Shown here in pieces: positions 1 through 12,670 of a stretch of DNA of 64,000 nucleotides. This stretch comes from Toxonevra muliebris (taxonomy: Eukaryota > Arthropoda > Insecta > Diptera > Pallopteridae), in contig OY829327.1 in the NCBI GenBank assembly GCA_963691655.1, positions 84,146,019 through 84,210,018 of the forward strand, written 5' to 3'. The notes under the pieces were generated by a model, which was given only the letters and a program-made list of their open reading frames with translations, was not told the DNA's origin and did no database searches. Each line of letters opens with the position of its first letter. Within the stretch, counting starts at the first letter, position 1. The position numbers and the translations under genes are program-made.

Positions 1-1027
1 CAATAGTTTTGTTATTTAAACGATAAAAAATTTGTATATAGAGATTATCATTATCTTAAGTTTTTCCTGATTTAAATTAAAAATGTTGGTAAATGTTTGC
101 TTTAGGGACTTTTTGTAAAATGAAAAGGCGAGAAAATACATGACTAAAATCAATGTGTTGCTTGCCAAAATAAAAAAGTTTAAAATTGTACTGCTAGTTT
201 TTAGTTTTTTTTTTTTTTGAATTGAAGAGAAGTAGATATTTTCAATCATAAAGCAAAAAACTCGTGAAAAATAATTTAAATCATATTTAAACTGTACCCA
301 AATTTTAGATTTTTTAGAGTTCTCGCGAATTTTTTACTATTATTCTTTTAAACTCTAAAAAAAAACTTACATTTGGGTACAGTAAGAATTATTGAAAATA
401 TCTCCAATCAAGAAAAACCAATTCTCAACTTTTATATTTTGTAAAATTGTTGCTTATTTTTCGGTCCAGACTTGATTGTGGGTAACTATTAAAGTGAAAA
501 TGCATCGATTTTAGTCAAGTATTTTCCCGTCTTTCCATTTTGCAGAAAAGTGCCTAAAGCAAACATTCAAAAAATTATTAAAAAATTAACCGATTAACAG
601 ATAGAACAAGGTGAAGTTACCAGCAACTCATTCTTCTTCTTTCTTTGTGGTAAATAACATTTGCTGTTAAAAACACTGTTTACTTTTGATTGTTTACTGT
701 AACAAAAAAGATATGTTGTTATTGTCTTGTTGTCTTGTTGTACGGCTGGTTTTTACATTTAATGGTAACCGACGCAACAACAAAGATGTGTTGTTTTTGC
801 CAAGGTGAAATTGTTGTAATCTTTCTTTACTTTATAATGCTTTATACATAATTTCACCATGATATAGAACTTCAAAAGTTATGGAAATTAAGTATGAAGC
901 CTGGCATCCCTAATCCATCAAAGAAACTCAACTCTACTCTCCATCTCTTCGCTTGTGTTCAAAATAGAATCAATAAAAAAAGTAACTTTTTACTATTTCC
1001 AGTTGTATATATGAAATATTAAAAAAA
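1..1027. other. AT-rich sequence upstream of pch2
   Basis: No coding region is recognisable here. The only clear structure is the foldback at 292-385. A T/G-rich stretch around 700-800 has repeated TTGTTGT words. The 5' UTR and promoter of pch2 must lie at the right end, but no TATA box or initiator stands out. Confidence 0.5.
292..385. repeat. short foldback (inverted repeat) element
   Basis: The left arm begins ACTGTACCCAAATTTTAG and the right arm ends ACATTTGGGTACAGT. The arms are about 30 bp and imperfect, and both contain an A/T run followed by AGAGTT on the arm's own strand. They face each other across about 30 bp, making a hairpin of roughly 95 bp. It looks like a tiny MITE or a hairpin left by one. 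No target duplication was resolved. Confidence 0.55.
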
Positions 1028-2499
1028 ATGAGTTTTATAAGTGCAAAGAATGCAGTTCATGTAGAAATTTGTCTCAAACGAAGTGAGAAGTAAGAACCAC
1101 AAACTAATCTATGCATTTTAGTAGCGCTGAAAGTTATTCTGTTTATTCTAAATATTTATTTTGGCAGCGGAATTCAGCAGTTGGAGAAACAGTTGGAGGA
1201 GCCTTTAAAAGAGTACATAACTAACAGGAACCTTCCATTAAATGAGTCTCTCAAGATCGATGAAATTGCAGAATTTAACAATAAAGATTTGTCTTCTGTG
1301 GAGTCACTTTTGTTGGAGTGTTCGGCTAAGGAGAAGCATGAAGTGGGGAAAACATAAAATCTAAAAATATTTTAATTCATTTATATAAATATATATATAT
1401 TTAAGCAGTTCGTTGCTGAGAATGACTTGAAGCATCTAATCTTCCACTTTTATTGTCCTCATCGGCGTTCAATGGAACTTGAGACGTTTGAGATAGATGA
1501 GGGTGGTGGTGACTCTGATGCGGTCCCAGCTTCGAATCACTGGTTACTACCATCTACTACATTTGTTGGCCTCTGGGAAAATTTAATCTATGAAAATGGT
1601 CTTAAAGAAAAGGTTTGTACATATCTAACTATATATACTATTATACTTTGTGAACTAATACCGTTTATCGTTTGAAGCTTTTGAAATTTGCGCTATCTGC
1701 TTTGACCTTTTCACAACACTGCGTCAATCAAAATATAATCTCATGCAATCGTCTTATATTGCTTCATGGACCTCCTGGTACTGGCAAAACCAGCCTGTGC
1801 AAAGCTCTTGCACAGAAGCTGGCGGTACGCACTCGCTCCATATACAGGCATACGCATCTCATTGAAATTAACAGTCACAGCCTCTTCTCCAAATGGTTCT
1901 CCGAGAGTGGAAAACTGGTTATGCGCCTCTTTGCGAAAATTCGTGAAATTGTTATTGATCCACACAATCTTGTTTGTGTACTCATCGACGAGGTTGAGTC
2001 TTTGGCGTATGCTCGCGATTGTATGTCCGGCCAAGAACCAAAGGACGCGATGCGTGTAGTGAATGCACTGCTCACACAGTTGGACAATATCAAGGAACAT
2101 CCAAATGTGCTAATTTTGGCTACTTCGAATCTAGCTGATACTATTGATCTCGCATTTCTCGATCGTGCTGACATCAAGCAATACATTGGGCTGCCCAGCA
2201 CTGTTGCTATTCGACGCATTTATGAATCAATGTTGCTTGAGATGATGCGTGTGGGCATTGTGCGAGAAGAGCTACTCAGCGCCGATGATAAGCACGAAGG
2301 CTTGTTGAGTGCATTGGCCGATATGAGTATTGGCTTGAGTGGGCGCACTTTACGTAAATTACCATTCCTAGCGCACGCTGTGCTCATAGCAAATGCTCAA
2401 TTTGGTTTAGAACAGAAAATTGGACTGAGTGATTTTTTGGACGCAATGCTAGCTGCACTTGAAAAGCATCAAATGGACCAGCAACTGATGAAGAAATAG
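1028..2499 (+). CDS. pch2: Pachytene checkpoint protein 2 (Pch2/TRIP13), AAA+ ATPase
   Basis: AAA+ ATPase that remodels HORMA-domain proteins in meiotic checkpoint and spindle-checkpoint control. Four coding exons are inferred: 1028-1089, 1168-1342, 1409-1612 and 1678-2499. All junctions keep frame, giving 420 aa, against 432 in human TRIP13. Exon 4 holds Walker A (GPPGTGKTS), the [13 protein letters not shown] segment, Walker B with sensor (VLIDEVESL), the [11 protein letters not shown] helix, [10 protein letters not shown] and the C-terminal [14 protein letters not shown] motif, all diagnostic of this family. Exon 3 carries the conserved [18 protein letters not shown] segment. The exon 2 donor (GTGGGG) is weak but is the only site that restores frame into exon 3. 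The start is the first ATG of the short exon 1, which reads [16 protein letters not shown]. The gene is followed at about 1 kb by the convergent mRpS18A. Confidence 0.93.
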
Positions 2500-3553
2500 A
2501 ATTATTCATTTAAATGTTTTTCAAATTTTAAAAGAATTTTTTATGTTATTTTGTTTTGGTGTAACATTTCGAATCTAAATTGAATAAAATTATGTGAGCA
2601 AAATATCCATAATATTAAAAGCAATCACATTAGTAAACTGTTATATTATTTCTACAGTCTAAAGAAAATATGCACAACCTTTAAATATCTTCAAATATAA
2701 ACTCGACTTTATTAAAAACACAGTCTATATGCAAACACGATTCCTTCCACAGAAATATCAAAATAAATAAATTGCAATGAATAAAACAACGTCTAGAGGG
2801 CAAACACATTGAGGGTATAAACTTAAGTTAAAATCGTTTTAATTAAAAAAATAAATAAACTTATCCTGCAAGTTCTCACGAGCTCTGATTCTTCAAGCAT
2901 ACGTACACAAATTTGTTTTCCTTCCAGCCTCCCTTCATGTATCCCTTACCCTTATGCTGCCATTATTGCCTTACAAACTATTCCTAAATTTAAAAATTTA
3001 TTATCGTTTAGGACAATGATCAACCCATTGACACAACACCAATACAAGCAGTTTAATTTCTAAGGATTCATCAATAGTTTTAAAAAAATTGGTGTATTTG
3101 TTTACAATTCGCAAGTATTTATTTATACATCACACATTTCGTTGTCTTCCTGACCAGCAATGTTTTTTGAAACTTATTCCAAATCCAACTACACATATGT
3201 ATGCAATTTTGAATGTAGTCGCAAAAGTGAAATAATTCAGTTTTGAAATAAGTAGGTATGCACATACATTTTACTTTTTAAAACTTATTTTGTGAATAGT
3301 GCCTTTTCTATTGGATAATAACAAAGTATTGCACCAAAGGTTTAAGATGCTTACATATGTTTATCTTGAATTGTATAATTATTCTTAGGATATGCTAATA
3401 GATTAGCCTTTAATAGACACAGTCAAAATTAAAAATATAAATTACCAATTTTTCTCAAAACCTCGGAACGGATCGCACAATGGGTTCAAAGGAAAACACA
3501 ACACTCATTTCAGCGTAGATTTAATTAGATTTTAATAGAAATCTTGCCATACA
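2500..3553. other. convergent 3' ends of pch2 and mRpS18A
   Basis: AT-rich spacer between two convergent genes. AATAAA-type signals occur just after the pch2 stop (for example in TTGAATAAAATTATG near 2580). I see no coding sequence or clear repeat. Confidence 0.5.
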
Positions 3554-4113
3554 TCAATAATTTATGGTTGATTCTAGATAGTATTTGTTAAATTTTTTCC
3601 ATCCAAAACGTTTTTTTGGATCTTTTTTACTCCATGAAGGCGCTAAATTAGGCATGAGACCTGCTTTTTGTGCCATAGTCACCAATGTGCCTATACGCTT
3701 CTGCTGACGCCTACACAGTCCTGTTACACGTTTAGGCAGCATACAACCATCCGAGCGAACATATTGCGAGAGTATAAGCACGTCCGTGTGTTTTATATTC
3801 AGTCCTAGAGAGCACTCAGGACAGAAACCTTTTTGACATGCTGCATTCAGCATTTTATCTGATCTCGAAGATGGTATGTGAACAGCCTGCAGTACTAGTG
3901 TATCTTTATTCTGTTTTTCTTGAACTGTGAATGACAAATTTGTTATAGACATAAATGAGGAATGAGGTTACGAAACAAATATTTATTTCCTATTTGATTT
4001 CACCAATGTCACTCACTTTCTTTGATTGATTTTGGCACAGTTGTACTTATAGCTTTACTTTGAAGAACATTTCTTTTGAATGCATTCCCGAATACTCTGA
4101 GTACTGCAGCCAT
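3554..4113 (-). CDS. mRpS18A: Mitochondrial small ribosomal subunit protein bS18 family (mRpS18A)
   Basis: Component of the mitochondrial ribosome, the MRPS18A paralogue of the bS18 family. Two exons on the minus strand: 4113-4017, encoding an Arg/Lys-containing N-terminus that fits a mitochondrial targeting peptide, and 3924-3554. The intron (4016-3925) has GTGAGT and TTCACAG ends. The joined frame gives 155 aa. Visible family features are the C-x2-C pair in CPECSLGLNIKHTDVLILSQ, the YVRSDGCMLPKRVTGLC segment and the RIGTLVTMAQKAGLMPNLAP stretch. These match MRPS18A rather than the S18B or S18C paralogues. The start is the first in-frame ATG of exon 1; an internal ATG opens the second exon's frame but lies in the intron. 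The gene is divergent from kra with less than 400 bp between them, so a shared promoter region is likely. Confidence 0.92.
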
Positions 4114-4501
4114 TTTCAAATAGAATATCGAATACTAAATAAAACTTTATTCCTCAAGTTCATCACATGAAAACAAAATTACGAACTTACAGCTGTTTTC
4201 ATTGCACAATGCTGCCAAGTGCTTATAATATTGTTAACGTCACTACAGCCAACATTGCAATATTAATTTGAATCCGACAGTTGTGTATCTATCGCCGACG
4301 CTCATTTCAACGCTTTATCGAATCGACTTGGAACTCTGCTTTGACTTCATCGCAAGCAGCATTTAAAATTTTTCCGTGATTTTTCACTTCCCTTCTACTT
4401 TCAGTCAGTGAGTGGTGTGTTGTGTGTTTGTACCAAAGATTCCAGGTGGTAAAGTTAAATTTTAAATTCTCGGCCGAGCTAAATTTTTTTTTGTTTTAAT
4501 C
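4114..4501. promoter_or_regulatory. shared divergent promoter region and kra 5' UTR exon (inferred)
   Basis: This stretch separates the divergent mRpS18A and kra genes. A consensus donor (CGTAAGTAC) at 4502 suggests that a non-coding kra first exon ends at 4501 and is spliced to the acceptor at 5925, across a 1.4-kb intron. The transcription start is not determined. No TATA box is evident. GC is locally higher around 4290-4390. Confidence 0.4.
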
Positions 4502-5936
4502 GTAAGTACCTTTACATACTTTTTATTCATTTCCTAGTGTATAACTTCACAATTTAATTGTGCTACGATTAGATGTAGCGAAAATGAACAACTCGTAACA
4601 ATTGTTAGTCACAGAAAAAAATGGCCGCCATTGTCTGCTTCACTTATATACCGCGAATTTGACAATGGAGAATTGTTATGAGTTGAGAAATTTTTAGGTA
4701 TAATTAAATTAAGATTGTATTGTTTAGCATGTACATTTTATGAAATATCTAATGTCTATAAGTTAAAATGAGAATGACCTGATTTTTTACTAAGAATTAC
4801 AAAGAAAAGCAAAACACGAGGAAAGTATTGTCAAGTATTTCTCAAGGTTGCATTATCTGTATGCGAAAGCTAAATATTTTGATAGAGCGTAGGAACTGCG
4901 CATTTCAATTTAGAATGAATGGAACGTTCCTAACTACAAATAGCTGAGCAGTAGTGGTGCGTTACCTAGAGTTATTTGCTTTAAATTACTAATTAAATTA
5001 AAGTTAAAAATGGAGTTGGCCACGTGTTTTTTGTCAATCGAATTAGTGAGTTTCTAGATTTTATCACAAATAAATTTTCTGAATAAGACTAGAAAAAACA
5101 TTTTTTCTACTAAAAAAGTTCAACTCTGTGCTCCACCTTCGAAACAACGTCATATTGTACAAAGATGGCTGTTTACACGAACACGAATCGGTTATTTTCG
5201 AACTTTTGTTGTAGTCGTTTTAATTCGTTGAAATATTAAATAAAATGTAGGAAGTCTGGGCTTCAAGTCATATTACATTAATTTCTTTATATGTGCATTA
5301 AACAAATCAAGGCAAAAGTGACAAATTGTGATAAAAATCGGAAACACAAATTTGCGTTGCTATTGTTCGGAAAAGAGCCGACCAATCAACAGTTGAGTGA
5401 GTGCGTGCATGCGTGTCATATCTGGAGAAAAGGCAGACAAAGAGAAATTTACGTTTCAGATTCATTTGGTTAACTTTTTACATATGAATTTTTATTAGTA
5501 TTGTTATTAATTGCAACATTAAAGCCAAGTTATAATTTGACTTATTCCCACACAGTAAAAGTGTAAGTATTTAAAAGGAGAAATTTAATTTTGTTATACC
5601 CATGCGATTTTTGGTTTTTAAAAAACTTTATAATTGCTCGTTGACCTCGTTACGATGAAATTTCACTTCAGTAATTTTTCATTTCTTCCTCGTGCAATAA
5701 ATTATCAGTAAAACGAGAGAAACGCATGGACGAAGCGACGATGAAAATGACCGATCAAGCTCTTTTTAGGTTAGATTTTTTATGATGGAGCTCGAAAATT
5801 GTTTTGCAATTATTTTATTTCTAAATTTTATATCTTATCATAAGTTAAAAAGCGATATTAATGAGTTCCTATTTATTTTAAATATTTTATTTATTTATTT
5901 ATTTTTTTTTTTTTTTTTTTTTTAGCAATTTATTGT

Positions 5937-8900
5937 ATGAGTCAGAAAACTGAAAGACCAGTATTATCAGGTCAGCGCATCAAGACCAGAAAAAGAGGTA
6001 CATATAACTAATTAATAATTTGTTTTCCTTTTAATCGTGATATTAAAATTTATACTCGTGCAGATGAAAGAGAGAAATATGACCCAACGGGATTCCGTGA
6101 TGCGGTCATTGCTGGTCTTGAAAAAACTGAAGGTGATTTGGAACAAATCTCTAAATTTCTAGACAGCGCTGGTAACAAACTTGATTACCGTCGTTACGGC
6201 GAAGTACTCTTTGATATATTAATTGCTGGTGGTCTCTTAGGTTTGTACATTCATTCGTCATATACATATGTATTTATATTGACCTTTTCTTTTAAATAGT
6301 TCCTGGGGGATCAATTTCACAGGATGGCGAGAAGCCACGTACAAATTATTGTATATTTGAAGCACCCGAAGATATGGAAGCGATGCGCAACCACGAGCAG
6401 GTAGATTATATTTACATTCAATAAAAGTATGAGCATACAATTAGAACTGGTTATTCGTTGGCATAAAATGTTCTATAGAATAATCGGTGTCGAATGTATG
6501 CAATATCGAAAGAAACATTTTACTTGTCTTTAATTGCTTGAATCCAATCGCATTTGAAGATTTCTTTTGTTTCAACATATACATATTTCTCTAAAGTTGT
6601 AACCAAAATAAAAATAATTCTAGGCCATCCCGAAAATACTAATCACCAAGTATTGCACCATAACACTCATAATTTTCAACGTAAAGCAAATAAATTGGCT
6701 TTCTTACATAGAAAATTAATAGATCTTTATATTGGTATTACATTTATAAGTAACAACTTTTGTTCGTTGGAAGTATTTGACACTCGAAATCCAAAATTTT
6801 TTTTTTTTAGAAAATTGAATTTTTTGCAAAAATGCGTAATTTGTATAATTTTGTGCGTTCTTTTTATGCACTATAACAGTGGCTCTTAAGTCTATGTGCA
6901 CTTCTCAAAATCAGAATAAGAATGAATATTTATTCTATTCAAAGCTACTAAACACGACTGACAAGAAAATAAACTTAAGCTGTTATTCCTTTTTATCACA
7001 GATATGAATCAATATCTGGTACCAAGTTTATAGCTAAATGGCACCGTTGCAAAGATACCACATTTTGTTATACTTTCGTACTAAAACCATAAGAAATGTC
7101 ATTGTAAATGTTTTGTTACGCCTCACTTAGATTGCCCGAACAAACGAAAGAATCTTCATTCGTTCGGCTAGTGTATATGGTGCAGCGTTGTACCAAAGTT
7201 GAACACTGGTTTGCTACAAAATGCTCACGAACAATGCTCTGGCGGTATCGTTCGTACTGAGTTCGAAATGATTGCTTTTACAGACCTTCAAACGATCCAG
7301 CCATTTAGCCATAGGGGCACGAACGATTTCTATCGATATCGCTGACACTGATTGACTCAATTCTTTCTTTCCATATTTTCGATGATTTGTTTTGTAAACC
7401 ATCTTTAATTCTGACCATAAACAATAATCGAAAGCAATCAGATCTGGACTTCAGCTGGAATGTTAAATATTGCACCTTAGCCACTCTTGTGTTGTTTTAA
7501 TCTTGTGTAAAGGAGCAGAGTCCTGCTAGAATACCTATATTTCTCCGTCAAATATGATACGATATACATTTTTGGTATTCCAAGATTTTCCAGTAATGCT
7601 AAAATTTGACCTGAATTTTCCGCACTTGAATAAGGCAATTACAGCAATGTGGTACCCCCATCCATTATAATCAAACAAAAGCTGAAATCAATGTGCAAAT
7701 ACTACATTATTCATTTACTATACAAAAATTATACCTGTGAGATTTTCATACAAATTATATGAAAGTACAATTATGATTCCAGAAAAGAGATAAAATCATC
7801 GAATTAAAGCAAGAACTAATTATAAATATTATTTTACAGGTATTCGTTAAGCTCATGCGTCGATATAAGTACTTGGAAAAGATGTTCGAGGAGGAAATGA
7901 AAAAAGTTTTAGTTTTCATCAAAGGTTTTACTCCAAGCGAACGCACCAAACTTGGGCGCATGACTGCGCTTTGGCTAGGTAAGACATAAACAGAATTCCA
8001 TACAAACATAAATTAAGAATTTCCAACTATCCAAATTTAGTTCTCACAATTGAAATCTCATTGAGAAAACTATTAACTAGTTGGAATATTAAAATATTTT
8101 GGTGTACTGACTTTTGAATTATTCACAGCCAGATTCAAAGGACACAATTCCATTAACATTCCCATAATTATTCTTTTTATACATATGTATATAATACGTT
8201 ATTTGCTTATATAAATTTTATTTCCATTTCATTACAGTTAATGGTTCCGTGCCACCAAATGTTTTGCTGGTATTAAACAATGAGCATTTGATTAAGGATG
8301 GCATAGCACTCGATTTTCTCGTTGAAGTGTTTGTGACCTTCAAGCTGGAAAAGGGCATTGCATATCTGGTGCAGGCTCTGAAAAAAGGTGGCCTCGAAAG
8401 CAAGTAAGTGTACTTTCATGAATTTCTTCTTATAAATATGTACATGAATCTTTTTCAATGTAAGAATGCACACACTTATTTAGCTTATGACTTTCCATAT
8501 ACATAAATTTCATTTTGTGATAGTGCTGCAAGAACAAAATTAAAGCGATTGGGTGTCCAAGTTTCTTCTCATAGATTAAATTGGCCAATAATCACTTTGA
8601 CATTTTAGTTATAAAATAAGAGTACATAGTTTGGAGAGTTTCAGGATGAAATTAATAATATAAAATGTCAATTTCTTTAATTAACTCTCCAAGAATAAAC
8701 CATTGAAATTTCTTTGAGTTCACAAATAAATGTTATTTTATTTGGGTTTCATTTAATTCCAAACAATATTAAAGGCTTAGGACTCTGTCGCAAAATTTGA
8801 TTATGGATTTAGTTTTAATACAAATGGATGAAATCTTATATTATAGACTGATGGACTTTTTCCCACCAAATAAACGCACTGAGGAATATTTTAAACAAGT

Positions 8901-10114
8901 TTTTCTTGAGAAAGACTTAACTGAAATCATCAAATTACACAAGGCTCAGGCTAGCCAGGAGGCTAAGCGTGAACTTCAACAAACACTTATCGATGATATT
9001 AATGACGAAAAACCGCACTCTGAGATTACAGCGGATATCAAGGAATTTGCTCAGAGAACTAACATTCCCGATCATGAAATTATAATAATCGTAAGTTATA
9101 CATGACAGCATGAGTGAAATTTGTAGTTCAACATTAATCGATATGCGCCTTTTTCATTAAGATTTGGACAACAATAATGTCGCTCGGCGAATGGAACAAG
9201 AAAGAAGAACTTGTTACAGATCAGGCAGTTCGGCATTTAAAAGCCTATTGTCCACTATTACAGGCTTTTGCATCAACCGATCGTTCAGAATTGGCCTTGA
9301 TTCTAAAGGTACAAGAGTTTTGCTATGAAAACATGAATTTCATGAAAGCTTTCCAAAAGATTGTCTTACTATTCTACAAAAGTAAGTTTTTCGTCTCAAT
9401 ATAAAAAAAAATATGTATTAAAATATTGTTTTATTTTTCAGCTGAAGTTATATCTGAAGAAATCATCCTTAGATGGTACAAAGAAGCTCACTCCAGCAAG
9501 GGTAAAATGCATTTCCTAGAGCAAATGAGAAAATTTGTTGAATGGCTGCAATCGGCTGAAGAAGGTTTGTTGTCATTGAATTAAAATTTTTCAAGTTTCT
9601 GTTTAATTTTAAGTAATCGCAATAATGAGAGTAAATCTGATTTTCTGTTCTCGTATCATTTTTATTGTTCCAAAATTGCAAGATCAACTATAATTTTTTG
9701 CTTGCCTAATTATCTTTACATACCGTAGATATTTAGGCCAATGAAAATTATTACAAAATCAATTGAACGGTTCTGTTTGCACTCTAATTTTGAAAGATTG
9801 TTTTAGGTTTTACTCCAATTCATTCCATTAAAGTGTGCAAGAATAATTTCGTATTGATTGGGTGTCCAAACTTCTTTTCATAGATTCTATTGGCCAATAA
9901 TCAATTCAACAAAAACTAAATTTGATATCGATCGGAATTGGAATCGGTCGGTAACGTATGAAATTGTGCCGTCTCGATTTATATTTCGATCAAAATCAAT
10001 TCACAAAACATGGCTTATTATTTTAGTTCAATAACCTACCTCCAACGTATTTCTCCTTTTATTTCAGAATCAGAATCTGAGGACGAACAGAAAGTCCAAA
10101 GTAATGGCGAATAA
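5937..10114 (+). CDS. kra: Krasavietz / BZW (eIF5-mimic protein), translation regulator
   Basis: Eukaryotic eIF5-mimic (BZW1/2, eIF5C) that binds eIF2 through a C-terminal W2 domain and modulates start-codon selection; in Drosophila it also acts in axon guidance. Nine coding exons: 5937-5997, 6064-6240, 6300-6400, 7840-7978, 8238-8403, 8847-9090, 9162-9381, 9442-9564 and 10068-10114. All phases agree, giving 425 aa, close to the Drosophila length. The N-terminus ([20 protein letters not shown]) and the segment [16 protein letters not shown] are highly conserved. The W2/HEAT domain occupies about residues 250-410 and includes [15 protein letters not shown] and [17 protein letters not shown]. 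It ends in the acidic tail EESESEDEQ. Introns 3, 5 and 8 hold repeats, including a mariner remnant. A poly-T tract precedes the first coding acceptor. Confidence 0.96.
7214..7690 (-). pseudogene. decayed mariner/Tc1-like transposase fragment in kra intron 3
   Basis: The minus strand encodes a broken C-terminal transposase. Reading 5' to 3' on that strand there is a segment like [20 protein letters not shown], then [16 protein letters not shown], then a helix-rich tail ending in [17 protein letters not shown]. The order and spacing fit the second and third catalytic acidic regions (D...SPDL/NPLDY) of Tc1/mariner transposases. Stops and frameshifts interrupt it and no terminal repeats were found, so it is an old fossil. 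It lies antisense within the largest coding intron of kra (6401-7839). Confidence 0.65.
8547..8594 (+). repeat. dispersed 48-bp repeat, copy 1 (kra intron 5)
   Basis: Begins CGATTGGGTGTCCAAGTT and ends TTGGCCAATAATCA. A second copy in the same orientation lies at 9855-9902 in kra intron 8. GGTGTCCAA-type ends resemble mariner-like termini, but that assignment is only suggestive. Confidence 0.7.
9855..9902 (+). repeat. dispersed 48-bp repeat, copy 2 (kra intron 8)
   Basis: About 85-90% identical by eye to 8547-8594 (TGATTGGGTGTCCAAACTT at the start, TTGGCCAATAATCA at the end). Flanking sequence does not match, so the unit is dispersed rather than part of a local segmental duplication. Confidence 0.7.
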
Positions 10115-11200
10115 CAATTCTGGATTGTCTCGTAATCTATCCAGTGATCAACAGCCGCCGCCACCAACACCTCCTCCCATTATGACGACGAATTACATAA
10201 TTAAATGGCCATTTCATAGCAAATATTTACATATGTTTTGAACATACAGCAAATGAAAGCAATTAATATATATTATACATTTCTATATACAATATAATAA
10301 ATACATATAATGATAACTAACACCAACAAAAGTAACAACACCTGATGAATGAAAATATATATCAGCATGACATAAGAAAGCGAAGACATTAGAAATTGTG
10401 TATGAATTTCATTTTTACATCAATGAAAGAAAGGAACATTTATTATTATATTATGTATAAAAAATGCCAAAATAATAATCAACCACAACAACATCCTTCT
10501 GTGTGAATGTTTTAAAATAATAGCATTAAAATGTAGTAAAAATAAAACAAGAAACAAAATATGAACGTAAACAAATAATCAACTGATAATGTTATGTAAA
10601 TGGAACAAAGAAATTAATTGCGAAATGATTCAAAATCGTAACTTAATTTAATTTATTTATAAATGACTCAAAATTTAAGAGATAATGTAAAAATCTTACA
10701 CATTTATTATTTATGTAAACCTTAGCCGATGAAGATTTTTAAAGGAATTAAGATTCAAACTATAAGTACATATACAAAAATAAAAATATTAAACGTATTC
10801 TTAAAGGAAATTCGAAAACAAACAATACAGTATGAAAAACCAATAATGAAGGAGACTCACAATTACGTGTTTTTACTGGGGGATAAGGAAAATAGCCTTC
10901 ATAGCTCAATTACTTTCGTGTGAGTGTGTGTACGAAAAATGTGTTTTATAAAGTATTTTTACAACTAGAAATTAAAGGCTGCATACTTGCCTTGATTAGA
11001 CTGGATCGACAGACATGGGACTTTTGTAACCCCTCATCATGTGACAGCATGTGGTGTTTTGAGAAGGAGTTAGTGCAAGATGCTCGGCATATTTTTTTTT
11101 TTTTGAATTTGGTTTTATAAAATTTTTGCTCTGGATTTCGATCTAAAACATTCCAAAGATTGCTCCGGGGCAAAAATCCGATCAGCTCGCATTCACAACG
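10115..11200 (+). other. kra 3' UTR and downstream AT-rich DNA
   Basis: Follows the kra stop codon. Several AATAAA-like signals occur (around 10297 and 10540), so the 3' UTR probably ends within the first few hundred bases. Short open frames at 10729-11120 have no recognisable product and low-complexity content. Confidence 0.5.
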
Positions 11201-11689
11201 ACTGTCCTACTTATTTTGATGTAAGCAATAACTCGACTTCATTACTTGACTATTTTTAAGCAACCCTAATTTCTCTGGACAATTCCAGTGTCCTTCAATT
11301 TCGCATCATGTTTTTATTGCACTTGAATTGACTTTGGGTCGTAGTTCCGAAACCACAATGCAATAAATTGTGACGATTTAAATGCGTAATTACTTATATT
11401 TAATTTTGACAAACTTTATGACACTAATAATATTGATGAGCAGCTTGAGACCATTAACTCCAATTTGCATTTACTGTTTTTAACTATTTCGACTTCTAAA
11501 TTTAAAGTGGTTTATTGTAGAGATTAGTGGATAAAGTCAAGGGAAATAACTTAGTCTTAGTGCTCTGGCTTTTAAAGTATATCTAAGTCAACGCAATACG
11601 TACAATTGGAAGGCCTAGTGCAAGCTACGCTACTACTGTTGACCCCTGGAGGGCCAAGGCCGAGTTTTTTCACATTCAGTCATGTGTGA

Positions 11690-11905
11690 GTTATATTTAT
11701 ACACGGATGGAAGGGATCTACAGTTTTATGCCGCAACCGAACGGCGAAGTGAAAAGCTTTTCATAGGAATTTTCCTACTCTTGGAGGTTTGCCATTGCCA
11801 GCCAAGAGAGGTAGAAAAATTTTGATTTTTGAGCGTGCCGAGATATGAACCCGCCCACTTCTGCGTAGCAGTCCAACACACTAACCACTAGGCCATGACT
11901 ACCAT
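11690..11905 (-). mobile_element. tRNA-derived SINE, copy A
   Basis: Read on the minus strand, the 5' end carries an A-box-like TGGCCTAGTGGTTAG and, about 40 bp on, a B-box-like GGGTTCATATCTC, followed by a body containing TTGGCTGGCAATGGCAAAC and TCCAAGAGTAGG. The same head and body occur at 62650-62877, also on the minus strand. The paired pol III boxes with an unrelated body are what defines a tRNA-derived SINE. The boxes do not fold into a credible tRNA, so it is not a tRNA gene. Size is about 215-230 bp; target duplications were not resolved. Confidence 0.75.
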
Positions 11906-12079
11906 GCAAGCTACGCAATCATACTAAAATTTGATACGAAAAACCAAAAATAGTGCTCAAAGTCAACTTTTTGTTAGTCTTACTACCAGACAGATGTGGA
12001 ATACTTTGGGTAGCAATGGCTCTGCAAATACGAGCATTCCTGTTGACAAAGTTAACGAGTTAAATAACAGTTTCATTTA

Positions 12080-12670
12080 AAATCAAAATAGTGAGATTTT
12101 GGACACGGTTGACTTTGCGTCAATGTTTTATACTGATGGCAATAATTTCAGTTTTCGTAAAGTTTCAATAGATGAATTAGGTTCAGCTATATTGAAACTT
12201 AAAGCAAACTCTGTTGGGTATGATGATATCCCGCTGAAGTGTTTGAAAATAATTTTGCCGTACAACAACTTCTATATTTCTTTTTAAATGGAAAATCGCG
12301 CAAGTTGTACTTATACGAAAATCAGGCAGTTAGAATGCTGTTGGCAACTTACGGCCTATCAGTGTACTTCCAGTTCTATCAAAGTATTTGGAGGACCTGA
12401 TAAAAGACCAAACAACATCTCACACCAACCAACAGTGTTGGGTACATTCTGATCTTCGTTTAGGATACAGTACAAGATCACTTTTGTTAGGACTTACAGA
12501 TTTTGTACGAAGGACCCTAAGTCATGATAAATTATGTTTACTTTTGTCTCTGGACTTATCGAAAGCTTTTGAATCTATTAATCATGTTTGTCTAATTAAC
12601 AAATTGGATACAAAATTTAATTTTTCCTCTACTACCTGTAAACTAAAGCCAAATTTTGGCTCATTTTTAA
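12080..12670 (+). pseudogene. decayed LINE reverse transcriptase fragment
   Basis: Open segments at 12099-12287 and 12388-12681 match the N-terminal RT blocks of a jockey-like non-LTR retrotransposon: LKANSVGYDDIPLKCLK (the G-x-D-x-I-P block) and LSLDLSKAFESINHVCLI (the D-x-S-K-A-F-D block, with E for D). The two lie in different frames with a stop between, and the catalytic F/YADD block is absent. The fragment is 5' and 3' truncated. Confidence 0.7.

Noticed and set aside
1741..2219. Long frames antisense or out of frame to pch2
   Set aside because: They lie wholly inside the pch2 AAA+ exon and have no recognisable domain; they are shadows of its codon structure.
11870..11905. Possible tRNA gene (A and B box)
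   Set aside because: The boxes are followed by a SINE body and no cloverleaf with a sensible anticodon arm and 3' acceptor stem can be drawn; the same holds at 62.87 kb.
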